Assembly (NCBI GenBank): GCA_009392075.1
Contig: VFHG01000095.1
Coordinates: forward strand, 1 to 7,044
Direction: 5' to 3'
Source of the DNA: SAR202 cluster bacterium
GTDB lineage: Bacteria; Chloroflexota; Dehalococcoidia; UBA3495
DNA: 7,044 bases
This document shows, in pieces, positions 1 to 5,614 of the stretch (its first letter is position 1; every line of letters starts with the position of its first letter). The notes beneath the pieces were generated by a model. The model was not told the origin of the DNA and did no database searches. It was given only the letters and a program-made list of their open reading frames with translations. The translations under genes were made by a program, and so were the position numbers.

Positions 1-1
1 C

Positions 2-1321
2 GGTTCGGATCCGACCGCAGCCCCCGCAGCCCCCGCAGCGACCTCAGCCCCCGCAGCGGCCGCAGCCCCTGCAGCGACCGCAGTCCCTGCGGCTACGACT
101 TCCAAACTTGAACAATACGCCGCCGAGCATGCCGGCGGGGTCGGTGCGATATACGTAGGAGACCTGAACCAGCTGGTTGGCCCTGCAGCAACGGTTGACC
201 AGGGCGACTTCGACGGTAACGTCCCGCTGTCTGCCCTCGAGAACCACGCTTACGTCTACGAAAGCGATCACTACCAGAAGATTTTGGCGAAGGCCAATCT
301 CACCAACCCAACCCCTCTGACCAGCGAAGGCGTTTCCATCGAAATTCAGCACGCCTGCATCAACCGGGCTTTGGGGCCCTGTAAAGTACTGGAGTCGACA
401 CTCGTGCCTTGGCTTGAGGCTCGGACCAACGGGCAGTTGAAATTCGTCGTCAGTTCCTTCCCGGAGTTGGGACTGGCTGGTCCAGACACCCTCAACCTAG
501 TCGCAAGTGGTGTACTGGCCTCGGCCACCATCTACGGCGGCTACGTGGGGGGCGAGTTGCCTGCCGTCGAGGTCCAGAACCTCTGGGGGCTCTACGACAG
601 CATGGAACAAGAGTTCACAGCCAATGCTGCGATCATCGACGATATCGAGGCGTTGGTACTGACCGAGACCGGTGGGGTGGTCCTGAACCACCACCTCTTC
701 TCGGGCAACGACCAATACTTCTTCTGCAAAGACAAGGTTGAGAGCCTTGACGACTTCAAAGGGAAGAAGACCCGTAGCCACAGCGCGGCATTGTCGGACT
801 GGATCGAAGGGATGGGCGCCTCGGCTCAATTCATAGCCTTCTCCGAGGTCTACACAGCCTTGGAACGGGGCATCCTGGACTGTGGTGTGACTGGTGCTGA
901 CGCTTCACACGGCCAGCGCTGGTATGAGGTAACCAATTACATGATCGGGCCGTTGATCAGCTGGCCCTTTGTCAACAACGTGATCAACGCCGACAAATGG
1001 AATCAAATCCCCACAGACCTCCAGCATATCCTGATCGAAGAAGCCGCCAAGTCCGAATTGGAGGCGCTCCGGATCGGGTCGATCCAAAACGAGATGGGGC
1101 TCATCAAGAACCAAGCGGAAGGCTTGGAATTCATACCGTTCTCAGACGCGATGGCCGAACAGAGCTTGAACGGTGCCGTCATGGAACGTGTCTTGCCGAA
1201 TTGGGTGAAGCGAGTCGGTAGCGGCACCCACCCGGTAATCACCGACATATTCAATCCCCACATCGGCCCGCTCGTCGGCCTAAAAATCGAAGCCGACGGT
1301 TCGGTGACCAAGACGAAATAA
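2..1321 (+). CDS. TRAP transporter solute-binding protein, DctP-like (5' partial)
   Basis: Likely the extracytoplasmic solute-binding subunit of a tripartite ATP-independent periplasmic (TRAP) transporter, which captures an organic acid or similar solute for a DctQM-type permease. The frame is open from base 2 to a TAA at 1319-1321, giving 439 visible residues; signal peptide and start lie outside the window. Order seen: Ala/Pro/Thr-rich linker (visible residues 4-34), a region of about 60 residues that I do not recognise (35-94), then the binding-protein fold. DctP hallmarks are GKKTRSHS with the Arg that in the family contacts the ligand carboxylate (visible residue 258), and EVYTALERGILDC (282-294), where most members have Asp-Gly. 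A TTG at 284 could be mistaken for the start, but coding clearly continues upstream. No dctQ or dctM follows; the next features are a terminator and an opposing tRNA, so this is the last gene of its unit or an orphan subunit. The ligand cannot be told. Confidence 0.85.
   Translation, partial: GSDPTAAPAAPAATSAPAAAAAPAATAVPAATTSKLEQYAAEHAGGVGAIYVGDLNQLVGPAATVDQGDFDGNVPLSALENHAYVYESDHYQKILAKANLTNPTPLTSEGVSIEIQHACINRALGPCKVLESTLVPWLEARTNGQLKFVVSSFPELGLAGPDTLNLVASGVLASATIYGGYVGGELPAVEVQNLWGLYDSMEQEFTANAAIIDDIEALVLTETGGVVLNHHLFSGNDQYFFCKDKVESLDDFKGKKTRSHSAALSDWIEGMGASAQFIAFSEVYTALERGILDCGVTGADASHGQRWYEVTNYMIGPLISWPFVNNVINADKWNQIPTDLQHILIEEAAKSELEALRIGSIQNEMGLIKNQAEGLEFIPFSDAMAEQSLNGAVMERVLPNWVKRVGSGTHPVITDIFNPHIGPLVGLKIEADGSVTKTK
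14..94 (+). repeat. Tandem hexapeptide-coding repeats, Ala/Pro linker
   Basis: Four imperfect 18-bp units lie in frame at 17-34, 35-52, 53-70 and 71-88. They encode AAPAAP, AATSAP, AAAAAP and AATAVP, so each hexapeptide begins Ala-Ala and ends Pro. Such Ala/Pro tracts are typical flexible spacers between a lipoprotein anchor and a binding domain. The start of the protein is not visible, so the lipoprotein reading is inference. Unit number could vary between strains. Confidence 0.7.
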
Positions 1322-1373
1322 GGCGTAACACGGCGACCGGCAGTTCAGCCGCCGTCTAAGATTTTGGAAAACC

Positions 1374-1405
1374 GATCGGTCCCCGGAGTTATCCGGGGGC
1401 CGATC
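1374..1405 (+). terminator. Strong hairpin after the TRAP gene, probable terminator
   Basis: A 14-bp stem (1374-1387 with 1392-1405, one G-T wobble) closes a GTTA loop. It begins 52 bases after the TRAP stop codon. It is followed by only three T on the plus strand (1406-1408). On the minus strand it is followed by GGTTTTCC, so it could act in both directions between the convergent TRAP and tRNA genes. The short T-runs make it imperfect as an intrinsic terminator, but the stem is very GC-rich. A weaker hairpin (arms ACGG/CCGT and CGGC/GCCG) lies at about 1330-1355. Confidence 0.65.
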
Positions 1406-1420
1406 TTTGCAATTGGATCT

Positions 1421-1460
1421 AAAGAAAAAAGCAGACCCCCAAACTATAGATCTGGTGGTC
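1421..1460 (-). terminator. Probable terminator of tRNA-Ser
   Basis: Read on the minus strand, 18 bases past the tRNA 3' end, GACCACC (1460-1454) can pair with GGGGGTC (1440-1434), seven pairs with one mismatch and a 13-base loop. After it comes TGC and then six T (1430-1425) and further T. Stem plus T-run is the form of a rho-independent terminator in the direction of the tRNA. The stem is modest. Confidence 0.45.
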
Positions 1461-1477
1461 ACTTTTACGCCTGAAAC

Positions 1478-1567
1478 TGGCGGAGGGAGTGGGATTCGAA
1501 CCCACGATGAGGCTGCCCCCATAACGGTTTTCAAGACCGTCTCTTTCATCCACTCAGCCATCCCTCC
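1478..1567 (-). tRNA. tRNA-Ser, anticodon TGA
   Basis: Read on the minus strand, the acceptor stem pairs GGAGGGA (1567-1561) with TCCCTCC (1488-1482), followed by discriminator G and an encoded CCA (1480-1478). The anticodon stem is ACGGT/ACCGT with loop CTTGAAA, so the anticodon is TGA (1533-1531), reading UCN serine codons. The T arm is GTGGG-TTCGAAT-CCCAC. A long variable arm (six pairs, ATGGGG with CCTCAT, loop GCAG) marks this as a class II tRNA, as expected for serine. All arms pair well, so it should be functional. It stands alone, convergent with the TRAP gene. Confidence 0.97.
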
Positions 1568-1879
1568 GTATGGTGAGCACCCTTACACCTACCCCCGTTA
1601 TGCGAATCAACCATGGGACTCCTAGCTGTAAAGTAGGCCCTTTCCTACGGAGGAAAATTTTCAAAAAATGGGCCTTATGGGCATAGCCGTTGACCGTCTG
1701 GGGGATTATTTACCTATAACGTGGTGGAGCCTATGGACTTCCACGGGCTTCTACGGGCACCCACCGAGCATGGAACCGTTGACTCTGGCAGAAATCTAAT
1801 CATGGTTTGGTTGACCAACGAGGATAGGTGTAGTCGGTTGACCTAGCACGGTCATAAATCCACCAGAGTCAACCGATTA
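1568..1879. other. Gene-poor stretch with repeated GTTGAC motifs
   Basis: No convincing gene was found in these 312 bases between the tRNA and the unknown minus-strand gene. It holds a small hairpin (TTTCCT ACGG AGGAAA, 1641-1656) and a doubtful 43-codon frame (1668-1799, ATG start). That frame has GGAGG 14 bases upstream, which is too far to be a good ribosome site, and no recognisable product. It also holds five copies of GTTGAC: 1689, 1778, 1810 and 1837 on the plus strand, and 1873-1868 on the minus strand. Three of them continue to TCTGG. A TTGACC (1690) and a TATAAC (1715) could form a plus-strand promoter, but the 19-base spacer is long. Confidence 0.5.
1582..1610 (-). promoter_or_regulatory. 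Candidate promoter of tRNA-Ser
   Basis: On the minus strand a -35-like TTGATT (1610-1605) and a -10-like TGTAAG (1587-1582) are 17 bases apart. They end 14 bases before the tRNA 5' end. Spacing and location suit sigma-70 transcription, but each box matches consensus at only four of six bases. Confidence 0.35.
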
Positions 1880-1880
1880 C
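1830..1880. repeat. 13-bp inverted repeat touching the end of the unknown gene
   Basis: Arms 1830-1842 and 1868-1880 are complementary over 13 bases with a single G-T wobble, around a 25-base interior. The core of each arm is TCGGTTGAC. The right arm ends on the last base of the stop codon of the minus-strand gene at 1880-2476. No T-run follows in either direction, so it does not look like an ordinary intrinsic terminator. It could be an RNA 3' structure or a protein-binding palindrome, and it reuses the GTTGAC motif scattered upstream. Confidence 0.6.
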
Positions 1881-2476
1881 TAGCTGATATGGCCCTGGTA
1901 ATGTTCCTGCAACTCATCGAAGGCTGACTTCCTGAGCCTACGCCCAGAGCGTTCCAGCTCCCTGGCCTTCCTATCATCGTCCTGGTTCTTAATGGAACGG
2001 TTAAATTCCTCTTCCATCTGTCGTTGCCATTTCTGCTTCTCGTCCCTGGTGAGAGTATCGGAGACGTACCAACCAAGTCCGAAGGCGGCGAGTGTTGCTG
2101 GACTCATCTTCCGAAGGTCTAGGCTATCTCCAATAGTCACATCGAACCAGTGCAGGAAATCCCTCAGGCTCCCTGCATCCTTGGCCACAGGAGCCGATTT
2201 AAGGCCATCGTTTGGCCGAAGATACTCTGGTAGACGGGTATTATTCGGGTTTTTCCGATTCGGGAGCTTGGGCTTGTCAGTCCCAATGGAACGATTCACC
2301 TCTGGCTTCTCCAGCGGTTCTGGCAGTAAGGCCGAGTCATCTGGCCGTACCTTGGGTTTCTTGGGATTCACCCTGGGCCGTTGCACCCATCTGGCGAACT
2401 CCACTGGATTGGTTGGCGGTTTCGGCCCTAGGCTATCGGCGCCGTCAGGCTGATTGATTGTCTTGTCGATTGGCAT
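1880..2476 (-). CDS. Hypothetical protein, Pro/Lys-rich N-terminus and charged C-terminal helix
   Basis: I do not recognise this 198-residue protein. The start is ATG at 2476-2474, because a perfect AGGAGG (2488-2483) lies six bases before it; the frame runs on to 2584 but without such a site. Residues 18-100 are rich in Pro, Lys, Arg and Asn and look disordered. Residues 103-122 contain a short aromatic stretch (FLHWFD). Residues 125-142 are mildly hydrophobic (SPATLAAFGLGWYVSDTL) and might touch or cross a membrane. Residues 143-192 are highly charged and predicted helical, perhaps a coiled coil. There is no signal peptide or catalytic motif. It stands alone on its strand between a tRNA and a divergent SDR gene, in a stretch with repeats, which suggests an accessory or acquired gene. 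The ribosome site and an intact frame argue that it is real. Confidence 0.6.
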   Translation of the reverse strand: MPIDKTINQPDGADSLGPKPPTNPVEFARWVQRPRVNPKKPKVRPDDSALLPEPLEKPEVNRSIGTDKPKLPNRKNPNNTRLPEYLRPNDGLKSAPVAKDAGSLRDFLHWFDVTIGDSLDLRKMSPATLAAFGLGWYVSDTLTRDEKQKWQRQMEEEFNRSIKNQDDDRKARELERSGRRLRKSAFDELQEHYQGHIS

Positions 2477-2482
2477 ATTGAA

Positions 2483-2488
2483 CCTCCT
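2483..2488 (-). promoter_or_regulatory. Ribosome binding site fixing the start of the unknown gene
   Basis: Perfect AGGAGG on the minus strand, six bases before ATG at 2476. It is the strongest Shine-Dalgarno in the window and selects this start over the longer frame. Confidence 0.75.
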
Positions 2489-2528
2489 AGAAATAGAAAT
2501 GGCCCACACACTTGGTGCAGGCCGAAAG

Positions 2529-2552
2529 ATTTCCCCACTTATTTCCCCACTT
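2529..2552. repeat. Two perfect tandem copies of a 12-mer
   Basis: ATTTCCCCACTT occurs at 2529-2540 and again at 2541-2552 with no mismatch, followed by CCCC. It sits 53-76 bases upstream of the start of the unknown minus-strand gene, in its likely leader or promoter. On that strand each unit reads AAGTGGGGAAAT. Tandem sites of about one helical turn can be regulator-binding sites; this is inference. Confidence 0.65.
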
Positions 2553-2650
2553 CCCCTGGAGCTGGTCAGGTCATCCACTAACACCCACGGAAAGTGGACA
2601 GTTATGGATTGAGCCTGCTAGGCTTGCCATATTCTGCTTTGGGAGCAGGA

Positions 2651-2681
2651 GGTCGGGCGTTCCATTCGCCCCACCCCGACC
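2651..2681 (+). other. GC-rich hairpin upstream of SDR 1
   Basis: GGTCGGG (2651-2657) pairs with CCCGACC (2675-2681), with an alternative inner pairing of GGGCG (2655-2659) and CGCCC (2667-2671). Four T appear at 2690-2693, eight bases downstream, too far for a standard intrinsic terminator. It lies 47 bases before the SDR start, so it may be a leader structure or nothing functional. Confidence 0.3.
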
Positions 2682-2717
2682 ATCCACCCTTTTCTATTCC
2701 CTACTATCACTCCAAAT

Positions 2718-2731
2718 AGGAATTTGCCTTG
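2718..2731 (+). promoter_or_regulatory. Shine-Dalgarno and TTG start of SDR 1
   Basis: AGGA (2718-2721) is seven bases from the TTG at 2729-2731. An in-frame TAG at 2717-2719 leaves no ATG or GTG upstream, and the SDR fold begins within ten codons, so TTG must be the start. ATTCC(C)TA at 2696-2703 can pair with TAGGAAT at 2717-2723 and would hide the Shine-Dalgarno; this could dampen translation. Confidence 0.55.
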
Positions 2732-3478
2732 GGCAATCTTCTAGCTGACAAAGTTGCTTTGGTGACCGGCGCCGGCAGGGGCATCGGGCGGGCCATCGCC
2801 ATTGTTATGGCCGGTGAAGGCGCGAAGGTGGCGCTGACGGGTAGAAACATCCAACCTCTGGACCAAGTCGCGGACGAGATACAACAAGCCGGGGGAGATG
2901 CAACATCCTGGCAGTTGGATGTGTCTAGCGAGAACCAAGTAGAGGATGTGGTCCGGAAGATCTCAGAGCTTTGGGGCAAAATCGATATTCTGGTCAACAA
3001 CGCCGCCATCATCCACCACGACACCCCGGTGTGGAGCACCCCCATCGAAGAATGGGACGAGGAGATGGCTATCAACCTTCGGGGGACTTTCCTCTGTTGC
3101 CACTACGTATTGCCCCAGATGGTTGAACGGCAAGAGGGAATCGTGATCAACATCGGATCGTCGTCTGGGACCATCCCGGAATCCGAGTTCGGGGCTTACG
3201 GCGCCACCAAATGGGGCGTCATCGGCTACACAGCTTCACTTGCGAAGTCGGTCCGTCCCCACGGCGTGCGGGTCAACGGACTCAACCCCGGCTGGGTCGA
3301 GACCGGCATGACCTCCGGCCAAAAACCCAAAGACGCCGGGCCGGAATGGACACAACCCCAGGATATAGCCCGGGCGGCGCTATTCCTGGCCGCCCACGCT
3401 CCAGCCGACATGACCGGGCAATTCATCAACCTATTCGGGGCCAACGACCGCTCAGGCCATGCGCCCGGCCCTATATAA
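2729..3478 (+). CDS. Short-chain dehydrogenase/reductase (SDR 1), NADP-type
   Basis: Classical SDR oxidoreductase of 249 residues, the usual family length, acting in the cytoplasm on an alcohol/ketone substrate that cannot be named. The Rossmann fold opens with TGAGRGIG (residues 13-20). NNAA (90-93) replaces the common NNAG, and the active site is N116, S144, Y157 and K161 (YGATK). The second strand ends T-G-R (R39) instead of Asp, which in this family usually means NADP(H) preference, unlike the other two SDRs here. The substrate-loop motif is NPGWVET (186-192). The C-terminus ends GQFINLFGANDRSG, not the usual V-x-G-G, and carries a short tail. The start is TTG. The gene is 108 bases ahead of the ferredoxin gene on the same strand and could be co-transcribed. 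SDR 1 differs greatly from SDR 2 and SDR 3, so they are not recent duplicates. Confidence 0.9.
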   Translation: MGNLLADKVALVTGAGRGIGRAIAIVMAGEGAKVALTGRNIQPLDQVADEIQQAGGDATSWQLDVSSENQVEDVVRKISELWGKIDILVNNAAIIHHDTPVWSTPIEEWDEEMAINLRGTFLCCHYVLPQMVERQEGIVINIGSSSGTIPESEFGAYGATKWGVIGYTASLAKSVRPHGVRVNGLNPGWVETGMTSGQKPKDAGPEWTQPQDIARAALFLAAHAPADMTGQFINLFGANDRSGHAPGPI

Positions 3479-3491
3479 TTACCCGTATAAT
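3474..3491 (+). promoter_or_regulatory. Two TATAAT boxes before the ferredoxin gene
   Basis: Perfect TATAAT hexamers lie at 3474-3479 and 3486-3491, 12 bases apart, overlapping the end of SDR 1 and about 100 bases before the ferredoxin start. The surrounding bases are also similar, so this may be a small duplication. No TTGACA-like -35 is visible at 17 bases from either, so promoter function is uncertain. Confidence 0.3.
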
Positions 3492-3540
3492 CAACCGGGA
3501 CCAAGCCCCTTCCGATCCTTAAAAGCTTCCGGAACATCAT

Positions 3541-3564
3541 CGGGCGCATCACTTGTGCGGCCCG
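3541..3564 (+). other. Hairpin in the ferredoxin leader
   Basis: CGGGCGCA (3541-3548) pairs with TGCGGCCCG (3556-3564) as eight pairs with one bulged G and a seven-base loop. It ends 22 bases before the TTG start. No T-run follows, so it is not a terminator. A role in translation or mRNA stability is only a possibility. Confidence 0.3.
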
Positions 3565-3586
3565 TTAGCTCCATCAAGAGGATATT

Positions 3587-3835
3587 TTGACTTTCGTTAT
3601 CACCAAGCCCTGCATCGGGGTTAAAGACGCGTCTTGCGTAGAAGTATGTCCGGTGCGTTGCATCGCCACCAACGATTCAGAAGAGATGTATCACATCGAT
3701 GCTGAGGTCTGTATCAACTGCAGCTACTGCGAGCCCGTTTGTCCGGTCAACGCCATATTCGATGAATACAAGATGCCATCGGATCAACGGGAATTCCTTC
3801 GAACAAACCGGGAATTTTTCAAGAACAACCCCTAG
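3587..3835 (+). CDS. Seven-iron ferredoxin ([3Fe-4S][4Fe-4S])
   Basis: Small cytoplasmic electron carrier of 82 residues. The cysteine pattern matches the Azotobacter FdI/Thermus type. C9, C17 and C52 would bind the [3Fe-4S] cluster; C21, C42, C45 and C48 the [4Fe-4S] cluster; and C25 matches the free Cys24 of FdI. The position of a second Cys in the first motif is Val12, and Cys16-type spacing is kept (C-x7-C-x3-CP), as expected for a 3Fe cluster. Motifs are CVEVCP and CINCSYCEPVCP. The start is TTG: a stop at 3566-3568 leaves no ATG upstream, AAGAGGA (3576-3582) lies four bases before it, and the N-terminus MTFVIT matches the family. Such ferredoxins pass electrons to or from oxidoreductases, P450s or ferredoxin-NADP reductase. 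The partner is not in the window, and the neighbouring SDR uses NAD(P), so direct pairing is not shown. Confidence 0.93.
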   Translation: MTFVITKPCIGVKDASCVEVCPVRCIATNDSEEMYHIDAEVCINCSYCEPVCPVNAIFDEYKMPSDQREFLRTNREFFKNNP

Positions 3836-3917
3836 ACCACAAAGTGGCGTTTCTGGCATCTGATCACGCTGCCCCCTCAGGCTCGACTTAGCACGACCCC
3901 TGTGAAAACCTGAATGT

Positions 3918-4654
3918 ATGGTAGCGAAAGGGAAATTGCTGCTGTTTTCAACCATGTTTGCATTGGCCGGACTTGCGCTCGGTCTATTGCTGTTTGTGCC
4001 GTGGCCGGCAGACCTTGGCGCTGAAGAACTGGACTTCGAAACAAGCGGCGGCTCCAAATCCAGCAGTGGTGAGTTCTCTATGTTCGTGCCCCTTGACAGC
4101 CGCGTGTTGATCAGCAAGGACCTGTCAGTAAAGCTAGTGGCCGACTCCGACCGGGATGGGGTGACGTTGAGTAGCGCAGACCAATCGCCGGGCGCCTCCA
4201 TCTGGATCGAAGGAACCCTCAACCTCAAGGGAGGCACGCTCCAAAGCGATGGCCCCGGGTTGATCACCAACCGAGGGACAATCAACGTCAACGGAGGGAG
4301 TTAAAGAATGAAGGCGACTCTCTGCCCAATCGTGCGGGCGGCAAGATCAACAACATCAACGGACTGATCACCAACGGGGCCGGCACCGTATTCACCAACT
4401 CGGGCACCGTGGACAATGACGCCGATTCCAATTTCGTCCTCGGCGACTTCGCCAAGCTCATCAATAACGGGTCCTTCACCAACGCCGGGTTTTTCAACCC
4501 ATCCAGCCAGAGCGGCGGCATCATCAACAACTCAGGCTCGATCATCAACGACCGGAACCTTGTGAACGCCGACAGGATGAATAATCTTTGCGGCGGCACT
4601 GTCACCGGCCCGGTGAACGGCAAGCAGCCGGTCACCGTCTGCTCGATCGATTAG
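3918..4654 (+). pseudogene. Secreted Asn/Gly-rich repeat protein, broken by a frameshift
   Basis: Two adjacent frames form one protein. The first (3918-4304) starts at ATG with basic residues K4 and K6 and a hydrophobic segment (about 7-29), a signal peptide or anchor without a lipobox Cys. It ends at TAA in AGTTAA. The second frame (from 4301 to TAG at 4652-4654) continues the same kind of sequence. One extra T at about 4301 would join them into about 245 residues reading on as NVNGGS-LKNEGDSL. The body holds short repeats such as LITNRGTINVNGG, LINNGSFTNAGFF and IINNSGSIIN, typical of beta-helical surface or secreted proteins. It ends with two Cys (CGGTVTGP and VTVC) that could form a disulphide. 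No slippery heptamer is visible at the junction, so programmed frameshifting is unlikely. It is either a recent pseudogene or a one-base sequencing error. There is no clear Shine-Dalgarno. A role in adhesion or cell envelope is inference. Confidence 0.75.
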
Positions 4655-4675
4655 CTCCGGCAATTAGCTTCGGCG
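4650..4675. repeat. Imperfect 13-bp tandem duplication at the pseudogene end
   Basis: ATTAGCTCCGGCA (4650-4662) is followed at once by ATTAGCTTCGGCG (4663-4675), two mismatches. The first copy contains the stop codon of the frameshifted gene. It is probably a small local duplication with no visible function. Confidence 0.5.
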
Positions 4676-4717
4676 ATCAACTCCCCTCCCTGCCGACCGT
4701 TCCCAACCCCTTGACCA

Positions 4718-4745
4718 TTGACTAACCGCGCCCAGCGGTTAGAAT
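4718..4745 (+). promoter_or_regulatory. Promoter of SDR 2 with an operator-like palindrome
   Basis: TTGACT (4718-4723) and TAGAAT (4740-4745) each match the sigma-70 boxes at five of six bases, with a 16-base spacer. A perfect 8-bp inverted repeat (CTAACCGC 4722-4729, GCGGTTAG 4735-4742, five-base centre) fills the spacer and overlaps both boxes. A dimeric regulator bound there would block RNA polymerase, so repression is the natural guess. Transcription would begin near 4752, giving a leader of about 50 bases before SDR 2. No regulator gene lies in the window. Confidence 0.6.
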
Positions 4746-4801
4746 CTTGCCAACTGTTCAGGTTCCCATCGGCACGACAAAAACAGCAGCAGGGGGAAGT
4801 C

Positions 4802-5554
4802 ATGCGCTTAGAGAATAAGGTCGCCTTCGTGAGCGGCGGGGCCCGGGGAATGGGCGCCGCCGAGGCAAAATTGTTTGCCAGGGAGGGCGCCAAGGTCGTA
4901 ATTGGCGATATGCTTGACGAAGACGGAAAGCAGACCGAGGCCGAGATCAATGAACTGGGCGGCGAGTGCCTATACATCCATCTGGACGTGACCAGCGAAG
5001 AAAGCTGGACTTCTGCGGTGGCCGAGACCGTAAACAAGTTCGGGAAGCTGGATATCCTGGTCAACAACGCCGGTGTGGTCTCCAGGCTCGGCCTGGAGGA
5101 CATCACCGTGGCCGAGTGGGACCGGGTGATGGACGTCAACGCCAAAGGCGTGTTCCTTGGCACCAAGGCGGCCATCCCGGAGATGCGCAAGGCTGGCGGC
5201 GGCTCCATCGTCAATATTTCCTCCATCTCCGGCATCACCGGTCAGGCCTATGTCGCAGCCGTTTACAACGCGTCTAAAGGTGCGGTGCGAATCTTCACCA
5301 AATCGACCGCAATTCAGTACGCATCTGAGGGCATCCGGGTGAACTCGGTCCACCCCGGCCCCATCGACACCCCGATGACCGCCGAACGGAAAGGCGACCC
5401 GGCGGCGCAAGCGGAGTCCAACGCCCGTGTTCCATTGGGCCGGAGCGGCGTGCCGGACGATGTCGCCTACGGGGTGCTTTACCTGGCGTCGGACGAGTCA
5501 TCCTTCGTAACCGGCAGCGAACTTGTCATAGACGGTGGCTACGTAGCCCAATAG
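4802..5554 (+). CDS. Short-chain dehydrogenase (SDR 2), NAD-type, cyclopentanol/hydroxysteroid dehydrogenase-like
   Basis: Classical cytoplasmic SDR of 250 residues that should oxidise a secondary alcohol, or reduce the ketone, with NAD(H). SGGARGMG (11-18) binds the nucleotide. D36 at the end of the second strand points to NAD over NADP. NNAG is at 88-91, with N113, S141, Y155 and K159 as active site (one extra residue between Ser and Tyr). The run SVHPGPIDTPMT, LGR and the ending GSELVIDGGY resemble cyclopentanol dehydrogenase and NAD-dependent hydroxysteroid dehydrogenases, but the substrate is not proven. I chose ATG at 4802 because GGGGGAAG stands just before it and the fold starts at once. 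The longer frame from TTG at 4718 begins inside the promoter and adds 28 residues with no SDR character. It has its own promoter with a palindrome. SDR 3 follows 60 bases after its stop and may share its transcript. Confidence 0.92.
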   Translation: MRLENKVAFVSGGARGMGAAEAKLFAREGAKVVIGDMLDEDGKQTEAEINELGGECLYIHLDVTSEESWTSAVAETVNKFGKLDILVNNAGVVSRLGLEDITVAEWDRVMDVNAKGVFLGTKAAIPEMRKAGGGSIVNISSISGITGQAYVAAVYNASKGAVRIFTKSTAIQYASEGIRVNSVHPGPIDTPMTAERKGDPAAQAESNARVPLGRSGVPDDVAYGVLYLASDESSFVTGSELVIDGGYVAQ

Positions 5555-5614
5555 GCGCCGTCGGCACAGCCGAGTTTTGTACTGAGTAGTGTATATATTT
5601 CGGAGAGATATCTG

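Noticed and set aside
2..94. Possible CRISPR or non-coding tandem array at the left edge
   Set aside because: The units are in frame, encode an Ala/Pro linker continuous with the TRAP protein, and have no spacers.
1478..1567. tRNA-Ser as an integration site for a mobile element
   Set aside because: No integrase is present and no second copy of the tRNA 3' end was found. A shared CGGAGGGAGT at 4292-4301 is only ten bases and falls inside the repeat-protein pseudogene, so it is probably chance.
1668..1799. A 43-codon frame with ATG start and GGAGG upstream
   Set aside because: The GGAGG is 14 bases from the ATG, the product resembles nothing, and the frame overlaps the repeated GTTGAC motifs; too weak to call a gene.
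1992..2453. Plus-strand open frame of 153 codons opposite the unknown gene
   Set aside because: The minus-strand frame has a perfect ribosome site and natural composition; the plus-strand one is Ser/Arg/Gly-rich without a ribosome site and reads as a shadow.
4293..4310. Programmed -1 frameshift or internal restart (GGAGGG then ATG at 4308) in the repeat protein
   Set aside because: No slippery heptamer exists at the junction, and the ATG at 4308 opens a frame of only 19 codons outside the protein's frame.
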